Assembly: GCA_030549335.1 (NCBI GenBank)
Contig: JAUKPH010000029.1
Location: forward strand, 930,001-994,000
Source of the DNA: Pontederia crassipes
Lineage: Eukaryota; Streptophyta; Magnoliopsida; Commelinales; Pontederiaceae
Direction of reading: 5' to 3'
Length of the DNA: 64,000 nt
The stretch's first letter is position 1, and every line of letters starts with the position of its first letter. The notes below the pieces were generated by a model, which was given only the letters and a program-made list of their open reading frames with translations, did no database searches and had not been told where the DNA came from. A program made the position numbers and the translations under genes. Below, in pieces: positions 36,618 to 48,622 of this stretch.

Positions 36618-38682
36618 TCAACATGCATTAATAGGCAAGAAAGCGTCGAAAATTTGGCATCTTTTGATAGCGTAAAAAATTTCGCGTTTTTTTACCTTCT
36701 TGGCTGAAAACACGAGTAAAAGGCGCGCGCGCGAAATTTCGCACCCCCGTAAAATTTTCATCCGAGTCCATTTTTTCGTCCCAATCATCTCACCATGCAT
36801 CAATAGGCAAGAAAGCGTAAAAAATTTGGCATCTTTTGACAGCGTCAAAAATTTCGCATTTTTTGAACTTCTTGGCTGAAAACACGAGTAAAAGGCGCGC
36901 CCGCGAAATTTCGCACCCCCGGAAAATTTTCATCCGAGTCCATTTTTTCGTCCCAATCATCTCACCATGCATCAATAGGCACGAAAGCGTCGAAAATTTG
37001 GCATCTTTTGACAGCGTCAAAAATTACGCATTTTTTGACCTTCTTGGATAAAAACACGAGTAAAAGGCGCGCGCGCGAAATTTCGCACCCCCGGAATATT
37101 TTCATCCGAGTCCATTTTTTCGTCCCAATCATCTCATCATGCATCAACATGCACGAAAGCGTCGAAAATTTGGCATCTTTTGACAACGTCAAAAATTTCG
37201 CGTTTTTTGACCTTCTTGGCTTAAAACACGAGTAAAAGGCGCGCGCGCGAAATTTCGCACCCCCGGAAAATTTTCAACCGAGTCCATTTTTTCGTCCCAA
37301 TCATCTCACCATGCATCAATAGGCACGAAAGCGTCGAAAATTTGGCATCTTTTGACAGCGTCAAAAATTACGCATTTTTTGACCTTCTTGGATAAAAACA
37401 CGAGTAAAAGGCGCGCGCGCGAAATTTCGCACCCCCGGAATATTTTCATCCGAGTCCATTTTTTCGTCCCAATCATCTCATCATGCATCAACATGCACGA
37501 AAGCGTCGAAAATTTGGCATCTTTTGACAACGTCAAAAATTTCGCGTTTTTTGACCTTCTTGGCTTAAAACACGAGTAAAAGGCGCGCGCTGCGAAATTT
37601 CGCACCCCCGGAAAATTTTCAACCGAGTCCATTTTTTCGTCCCAATCATCTCACCATGCATCAATAGGCACGAAAGCGTCGAAAATTTGGCATCTTTTGA
37701 CAGCGTCAAAAATTACGCATTTTTTGACCTTCTTGAATAAAAACACGAGTAAAAGGCGCGCGCGCGAAATTTCGCACCCCCGTAAAATTTTCATCCGAGT
37801 CCATTTTTTCGTCCCAATCATCTCACCATGCATCAATAGGCACGAAAGCGTCGAAAATTTGGCATCTTTTGACAGCATCAAAAATTACGCATTTTTTGAC
37901 CTTCTTGGATAAAAACACGAGTAAAAGGCGCGCGCGAGAAATTTCGCACCCCCGGAATATTTTCATCCGAGTCCATTTTTTCGTCCCAATCATCTCATCA
38001 TGCATCAACATGCACGAAAGCGTCGAAAATTTGGCATCTTTTGACAACGTCAAAAATTTCGCGTTTTTTGACCTTCTTGGCATAAAACACGAGTAAAAGG
38101 CGCGCGCGCGAAATTTCGCACCCCCGGAAAATTTTCAACCGAGTCCATTTTTTCGTCCCAATCATCTCACCATGCATCAATAGGCACGAAAGCGTCAAAA
38201 ATTTGGCATCTTTTGACAGCGTCAAAAATTACGCATTTTTTGACCTTCTTGGATAAAAACACGAGTAAAAGGCGCGCGAGCGAAATTTCGCACCCCCGTA
38301 AAATTTTCATCCGAGTCCATTTTTTCGTCCCAATCATCTCACCATGCATCAATAGGCACGAAAGCGTCGAAAATTTGGCATCTTTTGACAGCATCAAAAA
38401 TTACGCATTTTTTGACCTTCTTGGATAAAAACACGAGTAAAAGCCGCGCGCGCGAAATTTCGCATCCCCGAAAAATTTTCATCCGAGTCCATTTTTTCGT
38501 CCCAATCATCTCACCATGCATCAAACGGCACGAAAGCGTCAAAAATTTGGCATCTTTTGACAGCGTAAAAAATTTCACATTTTTTGACCTTCTTGGCTGA
38601 AAACACGAGTAAAAGGCGCGCGCGCAAAATTTCGCACCCCCGGAAAATTTTCATCCGAGTCCATTTTTTCGTCCCAATCATC
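36618..38682. repeat. 12-mer: A B C D C D E C' D E F G
   Basis: The canonical unit with one extra C-D pair and one C'-D-E triplet. Starts are 36618, 36790, 36962, 37134, 37306, 37478, 37651, 37823, 37995, 38167, 38339 and 38511. Private changes: gcgcgcgctgcg near 37590, 'cttgaataaaaac' near 37733 and 'ggcataaaac' near 38089. Its right part lies inside the 17-mer duplication. Confidence 0.85.
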
Positions 38683-40858
38683 TCAACATGCATTAATAGG
38701 CAAGAAAGCGTCGAAAATTTGGCATCTTTTGATAGCGTAAAAAATTTCGCGTTTTTTTACCTTCTTGGCTGAAAACACGAGTAAAAGGCGCGCGCGCGAA
38801 ATTTCGCACCCCCGTAAAATTTTCATCCGAGTCCATTTTTTCGTCCCAATCATCTCACCATGCATCAATAGGCAAGAAAGCGTAAAAAATTTGGCATCTT
38901 TTGACAGCGTCAAAAATTTCGCATTTTTTGAACTTCTTGGCTGAAAACACGAGTAAAAGGTGCGCCCGCGAAATTTCGCACCCCCGGAAAATTTTCATCC
39001 GAGTCCATTTTTTCGTCCCAATCATCTCACCATGCATCAATAGGCACGAAAGCGTCGAAAATTTGGCATCTTTTGACAGCGTCAAAAATTACGCATTTTT
39101 TGACCTTCTTGGATAAAAACACGAGTAAAAGGCGCGCGCGCGAAATTTCGCACCCCCGGAATATTTTCATCCGAGTCCATTTTTTCGTCCCAATCATCTC
39201 ATCATGCATCAACATGCACGAAAGCGTCAAAAATTTGGCATCTTTTGACAACGTCAAAAATTTCGCGTTTTTTGACCTTCTTGGCTTAAAACACGAGTAA
39301 AAGGCGCTCGCGCGAAATTTCGCACCCTCGGAAAATTTTCAACCGAGTCCATTTTTTCGTCCCAATCATCTCACCATGCATCAATAGGCACGAAAGCGTC
39401 GAAAATTTGGCATCTTTTGACAGCGTCAAAAATTACGCATTTTTTGACCATCTTGGATAAAAACACGAGTAAAAGGCGCGCGCGCGAAATTTCGCACCCC
39501 CGTAAAATTTTCATCCGAGTCCATTTTTTCGTCCCAATCATCTCACCATGCATCAATAGGCACGAAAGCGTCGAAAATTTGGCATCTTTTGACAGCATCA
39601 AAAATTACGCATTTTTTGACCTTCTTGGATAAAAACACGAGTAAAAGGCGCGCGCGAGAAATTTCGCACCCCCGGAATATTTTCATCCGAGTCCATTTTT
39701 TCGTCCCAATCATCTCATCATGCATCAACATGCACGAAAGCGTCGAAAATTTGGCATCTTTTGACAACGTCAAAAATTTCGCGTTTTTTGACCTTCTTGG
39801 CTTAAAACACGAGTAAAAGGCGCGCGCGCGAAATTTCGCACCCCCGGAAAATTTTCAACCGAGTCCATTTTTTCGTCCCAATCATCTCACCATGCATCAA
39901 CAGGCACGATAGCGTCGAAAATTTGGCATCTTTTGACAGCGTAAAAATTTTCGCATTTTTTGACCTTCTTGGCTGAAAACACGAGGAAAAGGCGCGCGCG
40001 CGAAATTTCGCACCCCCGGAAAATTTTCATCCGAGTCCATTTTTTCGTCCCAATAATCTCACCATGCATCAATACGCATGAAAGCGTCGGAAATTTGGCA
40101 TCTTTTGACAGCATCAAAAATTTGACGTTTTTTGACCTTCTTGGCTGAAAACACGAGAAAAAGGCGCGCGCGCGAAATTTCGCACCCCCGGAAAATTTTC
40201 ATCCGAGTCCATTTTTTCGTCTCAATCATCTCACCATGCATAAACAAGCACGATAGCGTCGAAAATTTGGCATCTTTTGACAGCGCCAAAAATTTCGCGT
40301 TTTTTGACCTTCTTGGATGAAAACACGAGGAAAAGGCGCGCGCGCGAAATTTTGCACCCCCGGAAAATTTTCATGTGATTCCATTTTTTCGTCCCAATCA
40401 TCTCACCATGCATCAACAGGCATGAAAGCGTCGAAAATTTGGCATCTTTTGACAGCGTCAAAAATTTCGGTTTTTTGACCTTCTAGGCTGAAAACACGAG
40501 TAAAAGGCGCGCGCGCGAAATTTCGCACCCCCGGAAAATTTTCATCCGTGTCCAATTTTCGTCCCAATCATCTCACCATGCATCAATAGGCAAGAAAGCG
40601 TCGAAAAGTTGGCATCTTTTGACAGCGTCAAAAATTTCGCGTTTTTTGACCTTCTTGGCTGAAAACACGAGAAAAAGGCGCGCGCGCGAAATTTCGCACC
40701 CCCGGAAAATTTTCATCCGAGTCCATTTTTTCGTCCCAATCATCTCATCATGCATCAACATGCACGAAAGCGTCAAAAATTTGGCATCTTTTGACAGCGT
40801 CAAAAATTTCGATTTTTTGACCTTCTAGGCTGAAAACACGAGTAAAAGGCGCGCGCGC
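37938..40858. repeat. 17-mer duplication, copy 1 (2,921 bp)
   Basis: Seventeen monomers repeated head to tail at 40859-43779 with a constant offset of 2,921. They run from the end of a C-type monomer through D-E-F-G, A-B-C-D-E-C'-D and the J-K-L-M-N cassette. Shared private marks are 'aaaaggtgcgcccgcg' in B, 'gaccatcttgg' in E, 'aatacgcatg' in K and 'gtgattcc' in L. Few differences separate the copies, such as ggcgcgcgagcg here against ggcgcgcgcgcg. Confidence 0.9.
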
Positions 40859-43779
40859 GAAATTTCGCACCCCCGGAATATTTTCATCCGAGTCCATTTT
40901 TTCGTCCCAATCATCTCATCATGCATCAACATGCACGAAAGCGTCGAAAATTTGGCATCTTTTGACAACGTCAAAAATTTCGCGTTTTTTGACCTTCTTG
41001 GCTTAAAACACGAGTAAAAGGCGCGCGCGCGAAATTTCGCACCCCCGGAAAATTTTCAACCGAGTCCATTTTTTCGTCCCAATCATCTCACCATGCATCA
41101 ATAGGCACGAAAGCGTCGAAAATTTGGCATCTTTTGACAGCGTCAAAAATTACGCATTTTTTGACCTTCTTGGATAAAAACACGAGTAAAAGGCGCGCGC
41201 GCGAAATTTCGCACCCCCGTAAAATTTTCATCCGAGTCCATTTTTTCGTCCCAATCATCTCACCATGCATGAATAGGCACGAAAGCGTCGAAAATTTGGC
41301 ATCTTTTGACAGCATCAAAAATTACGCATTTTTTGACCTTCTTGGATAAAAACACGAGTAAAAGCCGCGCGCGCGAAATTTCGCATCCCCGAAAAATTTT
41401 CATCCGAGTCCATTTTTTCGTCCCAATCATCTCACCATGCATCAAACGGCACGAAAGCGTCAAAAATTTGGCATCTTTTGACAGCGTAAAAAATTTCACA
41501 TTTTTTGACCTTCTTGGCTGAAAACACGAGTAAAAGGCGCGCGCGCAAAATTTCGCACCCCCGGAAAATTTTCATCCGAGTCCATTTTTTCGTCCCAATC
41601 ATCTCAACATGCATTAATAGGCAAGAAAGCGTCGAAAATTTGGCATCTTTTGATAGCGTAAAAAATTTCGCGTTTTTTTACCTTCTTGGCTGAAAACACG
41701 AGTAAAAGGCGCGCGCGCGAAATTTCGCACCCCCGTAAAATTTTCATCCGAGTCCATTTTTTCGTCCCAATCATCTCACCATGCATCAATAGGCAAGAAA
41801 GCGTAAAAAATTTGGCATCTTTTGACAGCGTCAAAAATTTCGCATTTTTTGAACTTCTTGGCTGAAAACACGAGTAAAAGGTGCGCCCGCGAAATTTCGC
41901 ACCCCCGGAAAATTTTCATCCGAGTCCATTTTTTCGTCCCAATCATCTCACCATGCATCAATAGGCACGAAAGCGTCGAAAATTTGGCATCTTTTGACAG
42001 CGTCAAAAATTACGCATTTTTTGACCTTCTTGGATAAAAACACGAGTAAAAGGCGCGCGCGCGAAATTTCGCACCCCCGGAATATTTTCATCCGAGTCCA
42101 TTTTTTCGTCCCAATCATCTCATCATGCATCAACATGCACGAAAGCGTCGAAAATTTGGCATCTTTTGACAACGTCAAAAATTTCGCGTTTTTTGACCTT
42201 CTTGGCTTAAAACACGAGTAAAAGGCGCTCGCGCGAAATTTCGCACCCCCGGAAAATTTTCAACCGAGTCCATTTTTTCGTCCCAATCATCTCACCATGC
42301 ATCAATAGGCACGAAAGCGTCGAAAATTTGGCATCTTTTGACAGCGTCAAAAATTACGCATTTTTTGACCATCTTGGATAAAAACACGAGTAAAAGGCGC
42401 GCGCGCGAAATTTCGCACCCCCGTAAAATTTTCATCCGAGTCCATTTTTTCGTCCCAATCATCTCACCATGCATCAATAGGCACGAAAGCGTCGAAAATT
42501 TGGCATCTTTTGACAGCATCAAAAATTACGCATTTTTTGACCTTCTTGGATAAAAACACGAGTAAAAGGCGCGCGCGAGAAATTTCGCACCCCCGGAATA
42601 TTTTCATCCGAGTCCATTTTTTCGTCCCAATCATCTCATCATGCATCAACATGCACGAAAGCGTCGAAAATTTGGCATCTTTTGACAACGTCAAAAATTT
42701 CGCGTTTTTTGACCTTCTTGGCTTAAAACACGAGTAAAAGGCGCGCGCGCGAAATTTCGCACCCCCGGAAAATTTTCAACCGAGTCCATTTTTTCGTCCC
42801 AATCATCTCACCATGCATCAACAGGCACGATAGCGTCGAAAATTTGGCATCTTTTGACAGCGTAAAAATTTTCGCATTTTTTGACCTTCTTGGCTGAAAA
42901 CACGAGGAAAAGGCGCGCGCGCGAAATTTCGCACCCCCGGAAAATTTTCATCCGAGTCCATTTTTTCGTCCCAATAATCTCACCATGCATCAATACGCAT
43001 GAAAGCGTCGGAAATTTGGCATCTTTTGACAGCATCAAAAATTTGACGTTTTTTGACCTTCTTGGCTGAAAACACGAGAAAAAGGCGCGCGCGCGAAATT
43101 TCGCACCCCCGGAAAATTTTCATCCGAGTCCATTTTTTCGTCTCAATCATCTCACCATGCATAAACAAGCACGATAGCGTCGAAAATTTGGCATCTTTTG
43201 ACAGCGCCAAAAATTTCGCGTTTTTTGACCTTCTTGGATGAAAACACGAGGAAAAGGCGCGCGCGCGAAATTTTGCACCCCCGGAAAATTTTCATGTGAT
43301 TCCATTTTTTCGTCCCAATCATCTCACCATGCATCAACAGGCATGAAAGCGTCGAAAATTTGGCATCTTTTGACAGCGTCAAAAATTTCGGTTTTTTGAC
43401 CTTCTAGGCTGAAAACACGAGTAAAAGGCGCGCGCGCGAAATTTCGCACCCCCGGAAAATTTTCATCCGTGTCCAATTTTCGTCCCAATCATCTCACCAT
43501 GCATCAATAGGCAAGAAAGCGTCGAAAAGTTGGCATCTTTTGACAGCGTCAAAAATTTCGCGTTTTTTGACCTTCTTGGCTGAAAACACGAGAAAAAGGC
43601 GCGCGCGCGAAATTTCGCACCCCCGGAAAATTTTCATCCGAGTCCATTTTTTCGTCCCAATCATCTCATCATGCATCAACATGCACGAAAGCGTCAAAAA
43701 TTTGGCATCTTTTGACAGCGTCAAAAATTTCGATTTTTTGACCTTCTAGGCTGAAAACACGAGTAAAAGGCGCGCGCGC
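40859..43779. repeat. 17-mer duplication, copy 2 (2,921 bp)
   Basis: The second copy, directly adjoining the first. A private change is 'catgcatgaatagg' near 41268. The left junction joins the N/P-like monomer to the C half-monomer 'ccggaatatt', which fixes the breakpoint close to the palindromic core at 40859. To the right it continues into a monomer with 'ccgaaaaat' (near 43795), like that preceding the 13-mer duplication. Confidence 0.9.
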
Positions 43780-45384
43780 GAAATTTCGCACCCCCGAAAA
43801 ATTTTCATCCGAGTCCATTTTTTCGTCCCAATCATCTCATCATGCATCAACATGCACGAAAGCGTCGAAAATTTGGCATCTTTTGACAGCGTCAAAAATT
43901 TCGCGTTTTTTGACCTTCTTGGCTGAAAACACGAGTAAAAGGCGCGCGCACGAAATTTCGCACCCCCGGAAAATTTTCATCCGAGTCCATTTTTTCGTCC
44001 CAATCATCTCACCATGCGTCAATAGGCATGAAAGCGTCGAAAAGTTGGCATCTTTTGACAGCGTCAAAAATTTCGCGTTTTTTGACCTTCTTGGCTTAAA
44101 ACACGAGTAAAAGGCGCGCGCGCGAAATTTCGCACCCCCGGAAAATTTTCATCCGAGTCCATTTTTTCGTCACAATCATCTCACCATGCATCAATAGGCA
44201 CGAAAGCGTCGAAAATTTGGCATCTTTTGACAGCGTCAAAAATTACGCATTTTTTGACCTTCTTGGATAAAAACACGAGTAAAAGGCGCGCGCGCGAAAT
44301 TTCGCACCCCCGTAAAATTTTCATCCGAGTCCATTTTTTCGTCCCAATCATCTCACCATGCATCAATAGGCACGAAAGCGTCGAAAATTGGCATCTTTTG
44401 ACAGCATCAAAAATTACGCATTTTTTGACCTTCTTGGATAAAAACACGAGTAAAAGCCGCGCGCGCGAAATTTCGCACCCCCGGAAAATTTTCATCCGAG
44501 TCCATTTTTTCGTTCCAATCATCTCAACATGCATCAACAGGCACGAAAGCGTCGAAAATTTGGCATCTTTTGACAGCGTCAAAAATTTCGCGTTTTTTGG
44601 CCTTCTTCGCTGAAAACACGAGTAAAAGGCGCGCGCGCGAAATTTCGCACCCCCGGAAAATTTTCATCCGAGTCCATTTTTTCGTCACAATCATCTCACA
44701 ATGCATCAATAGGCACGAAAGCGTCGAAAATTTGGCATCTTTTGACAGCGTCAAAAATTACGCAATTTTTGACCTTCTTGGATAAAAACACGAGTAAAAG
44801 GCGCGCGCGCGAAATTTCGCACCCCCGGAAAATTTTCATCCGAGTCCATTTTTTCGTTCCAATCATCTCAACATGCATCAACAGGCACGAAAGCGTCGAA
44901 AATTTGGCATCTTTTGACAGCGTCAAAAATTTCACATTTTTTGACCTTCTTGGCAGAAAACACGAGTAAAAGGCGCGCCCGCGAAATTTCGCACCCCCGG
45001 AAAATTTTCATCCGAGTCCATTTTTTCGTTCCAATCATCTCAACATGCATCAACAGGCACGAAAGCGTCGAAAATTTGGCATCTTTTGACAGCGTCAAAA
45101 ATTTCGCGTTTTTTGACCTTCTTCGCTGAAAACACGAGTAAAAGGCGCGCGCGCGAAATTTCGCACCCCCGAAAAATTTTCATCGGAGTCCATTTTTTCG
45201 TCCCAATCATCTCACCATGCATCAATAGGCACGAATGCGTCGTAAATTTGGCATCTTTTGACAGCGTCAAAAATTACGCATTTTTTTTACCTTCTTGGAT
45301 AAAAACACGAGTAAAAGGCGCGCGCGCGAAATTTCGCACCCCCGGAAAATTTTCATCCGAGTCCATTTTTTCGTCCCAATCATC
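41604..45384. repeat. 22-monomer interval between A monomers
   Basis: A-B-C-D-E-C'-D, then J-K-L-M-N and P-like, then Q ('catgcgtcaatagg', 'gaaaagttgg'), E, F, and a series resembling 28357-29217: 'cgttccaatc', 'cttcttcgctg', E*, I and H. The F-like monomer near 44380 has lost one base ('gtcgaaaattggc'). A monomer near 44868 carries 'tttcacatt', 'ggcagaaaac' and gcgcccgcg, a mixture not seen elsewhere. Confidence 0.75.
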
Positions 45385-45556
45385 TCAACATGCATTAATA
45401 GGCAAGAAAGCGTCGAAAATTTGGCATCTTTTGATAGCGTAAAAAATTTCGCGTTTTTTTACCTTCTTGGCTGAAAACACGAGTAAAAGGCGCGCGCGCG
45501 AAATTTCGCACCCCCGTAAAATTTTCATCCGAGTCCATTTTTTCGTCCCAATCATC

Positions 45557-45900
45557 TCACCATGCATCAATAGGCAAGAAAGCGTAAAAAATTTGGCATC
45601 TTTTGACAGCGTCAAAAATTTCGCATTTTTTGAACTTCTTGGCTGAAAACACGAGTAAAAGGCGCGCTCGCGAAATTTCGCACCCCCGGAATATTTTCAT
45701 CCGAGTCCATTTTTTCGTCCCAATCATCTCATCATGCATCAACATGCACGAAAGCGTCGAAAATTTGGCATCTTTTGACAACGTCAAAAATTTCGCGTTT
45801 TTTGACCTTCTTGGCTGAAAACACGAGTAAAAGGCGCGCGCACGAAATTTCGCACCCCCGGAAAATTTTCATCCGAGTCCATTTTTTCGTCCCAATAATC
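45557..45900. repeat. Chimeric B/C and D/Q-like monomers at the middle-right boundary
   Basis: 45557-45728 begins as B ('gtaaaaaatttgg', 'gaacttcttgg') and ends as C ('ggaatattt' near 45689), with a changed CG tract gcgcgctcgcg. The next monomer begins as D ('catcaacatgcacg', 'gacaacg') but continues with 'ggctgaaaac' and gcgcgcacg, unlike D. From here on, right-domain types predominate. The two hybrids mark the domain junction. Confidence 0.75.
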
Positions 45901-48622
45901 TCACCATGCATCAATAGGCATGAAAGCGTCGGAAATTTGGCATCTTTTGACAGCGTCAAAAATTTGGCGTTTTTTGACCTTCTTGGCTGAAAACACGAGA
46001 AAAAGGCGCGCGCGTGCGAAATTTCGCACCCCCGGAAAATTTTCATCCGAGTCCATTTTTTCGTCCCAATCATCTCACCATGCATAAATAAGCACGATAG
46101 CGTCGAAAATTTGGCATCTTTTGACAGCGCCAAAAATTTCGCGTTTTTTGACCTTCTTGGATGAAAACACGAGGAAAAGGCGCGCGCGCGAAATTTTGCA
46201 CCCCCGGAAAATTTTCATGCGAGTCCATTTTTTCGTCCCAATCATCTCACCATGCATCAACAGGCATGAAAGCGTCGAAAATTTGGCATCTTTTGACAGC
46301 GTCAAAAATTTTGTGTTTTTTGACCTTCTAGGCTGAAAACACGAGTAAAAGGCGCGCGCGCGAAATTTCGCACCCCCGGAAAATTTTCATCCGAGACCAT
46401 TTTTCGTCCCAATCATCTCACCATGCATCAATAGGCAAGAAAGCTTCGAAAAGTTGGCATCTTTTGACAGCGTCAAAAATTTCGCATTTTTTGACCCTCT
46501 TGGCTGAAAACACGAGAAAAAGGCGCGCGCGCGAAATTTCGCACCCCCGGAAAATTTTCATCCGAGTCCATTTTTTCGTCACAATCATCTCACCATGCAT
46601 AAACAGGCATGATAGCGTCGAAAATTTGGCATCTTTTCACAACGCCAAAAATTTCGCGTTTTTTGACCTTCTTGGCTGAAAACACGAGTAAAAGGCGCGC
46701 GCGCGAAATTTCGCACCCCCGGAAAATTTTCATCCGAGTCCATTTTTTCGTCCCAATCATCTCACCATGCGTCAATAGGCATGAAAGCGTCGAAAAGTTG
46801 GCATCTTTTGACAGCGTCAAAAATTTCGCGTTTTTTGACCTTCTTGGCTTAAAACACGAGTAAAAGGCGCGCGCGCGAAATTTCGCACCCCCGGAAAATT
46901 TTCAACCGAGTCCATTTTTTCATCCCAATCATCTCACCATGCATCAACAGGCACGATAGCGTCGAAAATTTGGCATCTTTTGACAGCGTAAAAATTTTCG
47001 CATTTTTTGACTTTCTTGGCTGAAAACACGAGGAAAAGGCGCGCGCGCGAAATTTCGCACCCCCGGAAAATTTTCATCCGAGTCCATTTTTTCGTCCCAA
47101 TCATCTCACCATGCATCAATAGGCATGAAAGCGTCGGAAATTTGGCATCTTTTGACAGCATAAAAAATTTGACGTTTTTTGACCTTCTTGGCTGAAAACA
47201 CGAGAAAAAGGCGCGCGCGCGAAATTTCGCACCCCCGGAAAATTTTCATCCGAGTCCATTTTTTCGTCTCAATCATCTCACCATGCATAAACAAGCACGA
47301 TAGCGTCGAAAATTTGGCATCTTTTGACAGCGCCAAAAATTTCGCGTTTTTTGACCTTCTTGGATGAAAACACGAGGAAAAGGCGCGCGCGCGAAATTTT
47401 GCACCCCCGGAAAATTTTCATGTGAGTCCATTTTTTCGTCCCAATCATCTCACCATGCATCAACAGGCACGAAAGCGTCGAAAATTTGGCATCTTTTGAC
47501 AGCGTCAAAAATTTCGGTTTTTTGACCTTCTAGGCTGAAAACACGAGTAAAAGGCGCGCGCGCGAAATTTCGCACCCCCGGAAAATTTTCATCCGTGTCC
47601 AATTTTCGTCCCAATCATCTCACCATGCATCAATAGGCAAGAAAGCGTCGAAAAGTTGGCATCTTTTGACAGCGTCAAAAATTTCGCGTTTTTTGACCTT
47701 CTTGGCTGAAAACACGAGAAAAAGGCGCGCGCGCGAAATTTCGCACCCCTGGAAAATTTTCATCCGAGTCCATTTTTTCGTCCCAATCATCTCACCATGC
47801 ATAAACAGGCATGATAGCGTCGAAAATTTGGCATCTTTTGACAGCGCCAAAAATTTCGCGTTTTTTGACCTTCTTGGCTGAAAACACGAGTAAAAGGCGC
47901 GCGCGCGAAATTTCGCACTCCCGGAAAATTTTCATCCGAGTCCATTTTTTCGTCCCAATCATCTCATCATGCATCAACATGCACGAAAGCGTCAAAAATT
48001 TGGCATCTTTTGACAGCGTCAAAAATTTCGCGTTTTTTGACCTTCTTGGCTGAAAACACGAGTAAAAGGCGCGCGCGCGAAATTTCGCACCCCCGGAAAA
48101 TTTTCATCCGAGTCCATTTTTTCGTCCCAATCATCTCACCATGCGTCAATAGGCATGAAAGCGTCGAAAAGTTGGCATCTTTTGACAGCGTCAAAAATTT
48201 CGCGTTTTTTGACCTTCTTGGCTTAAAACACGAGTAAAAGGCGCGCGCGCGAAATTTCGCACCCCCGGAAAATTTTCAACCGAGTCCATTTTTTCGTCCC
48301 AATCATCTCACCATGCGTCAATAGGCATGAAAGCGTCGAAAAGTTGGCATCTTTTGACAGCGTCAAAAATTTCGCATTTTTTGACCTTCTTGGCTTAAAA
48401 CACGAGTAAAAGGCGCGCGCGCGAAATTTCGCACCCCCGGAAAATTTTCAACCGAGTCCATTTTTTCGTCCCAATCATCTCACCATGCATCAACAGGCAC
48501 GATAGCGTCGAAAATTTGGCATCTTTTGACAGCGCCAAAAATTTCGCGTTTTTTGACCTTCTTGGCTGAAAACACGAGTAAAAGGCGCGCGCGCGAAATT
48601 TCGCACCCCCGGAAAATTTTCA
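45824..48622. repeat. Segment duplicated at 51837-54635 (offset 6,013)
   Basis: About 2.8 kb recurs 35 monomers downstream with the same monomer order and the same private marks, including 'tttggcg', 'gcgcgcgtgcg', 'cataaataagcacg', 'ttttgtgtttt', 'gagaccatttttcg', 'gaaagcttcg', 'gaccctcttgg' and 'ctttttcacaacg'-type sequence (catcttttcac). One difference is gcgcgagaaa near 52541 against gcgcgcgaaa. Confidence 0.9.
46643..48532. repeat. 11-mer duplication, copy 1 (1,890 bp)
   Basis: Eleven monomers including the run J K L M N O P Q Q' R, repeated immediately downstream at an offset of 1,890 bp. The J monomer is preceded by 'catcccaatc' rather than 'cgtcccaatc'. Q' differs from Q by 'cgcattttttg'. 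M and N together are two bases short of two full periods. Confidence 0.9.

Larger units (their letters stand above)
14591..45728. repeat. Middle domain: higher-order array based on the seven-mer A-B-C-D-E-F-G
   Basis: Diagnostic marks: A has 'caacatgcattaatagg', 'gatagcgtaaaa' and a T7 run before 'accttc'; B has 'gcgtaaaaaatttgg', 'gaacttcttgg' and gcgcccgcg; C has 'attacgc', 'ggataaaaac' and 'ggaatatttt'; D has 'catcaacatgcacg', 'gacaacg', 'ggcttaaaac' and 'tcaaccgag'; E has 'attacgc', 'ggataaaaac' and 'cccgtaaaa'; F has 'gacagcatc', 'aaaagccgcg' and 'catccccg'; G has 'catcaaacgg', 'tttcacatt' and gcgcgcaaaa. A monomers start at 14591, 16485, 17690, 19239, 20788, 22337, 23541, 25261, 29218, 31455, 32660, 34554, 36618, 38683, 41604 and 45385, with a hybrid A at 21992. 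Intervals between the main A copies are 11, 7, 9, 9, 9, 7, 10, 23, 13, 7, 11, 12, 12, 17 and 22 monomers. Confidence 0.9.
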
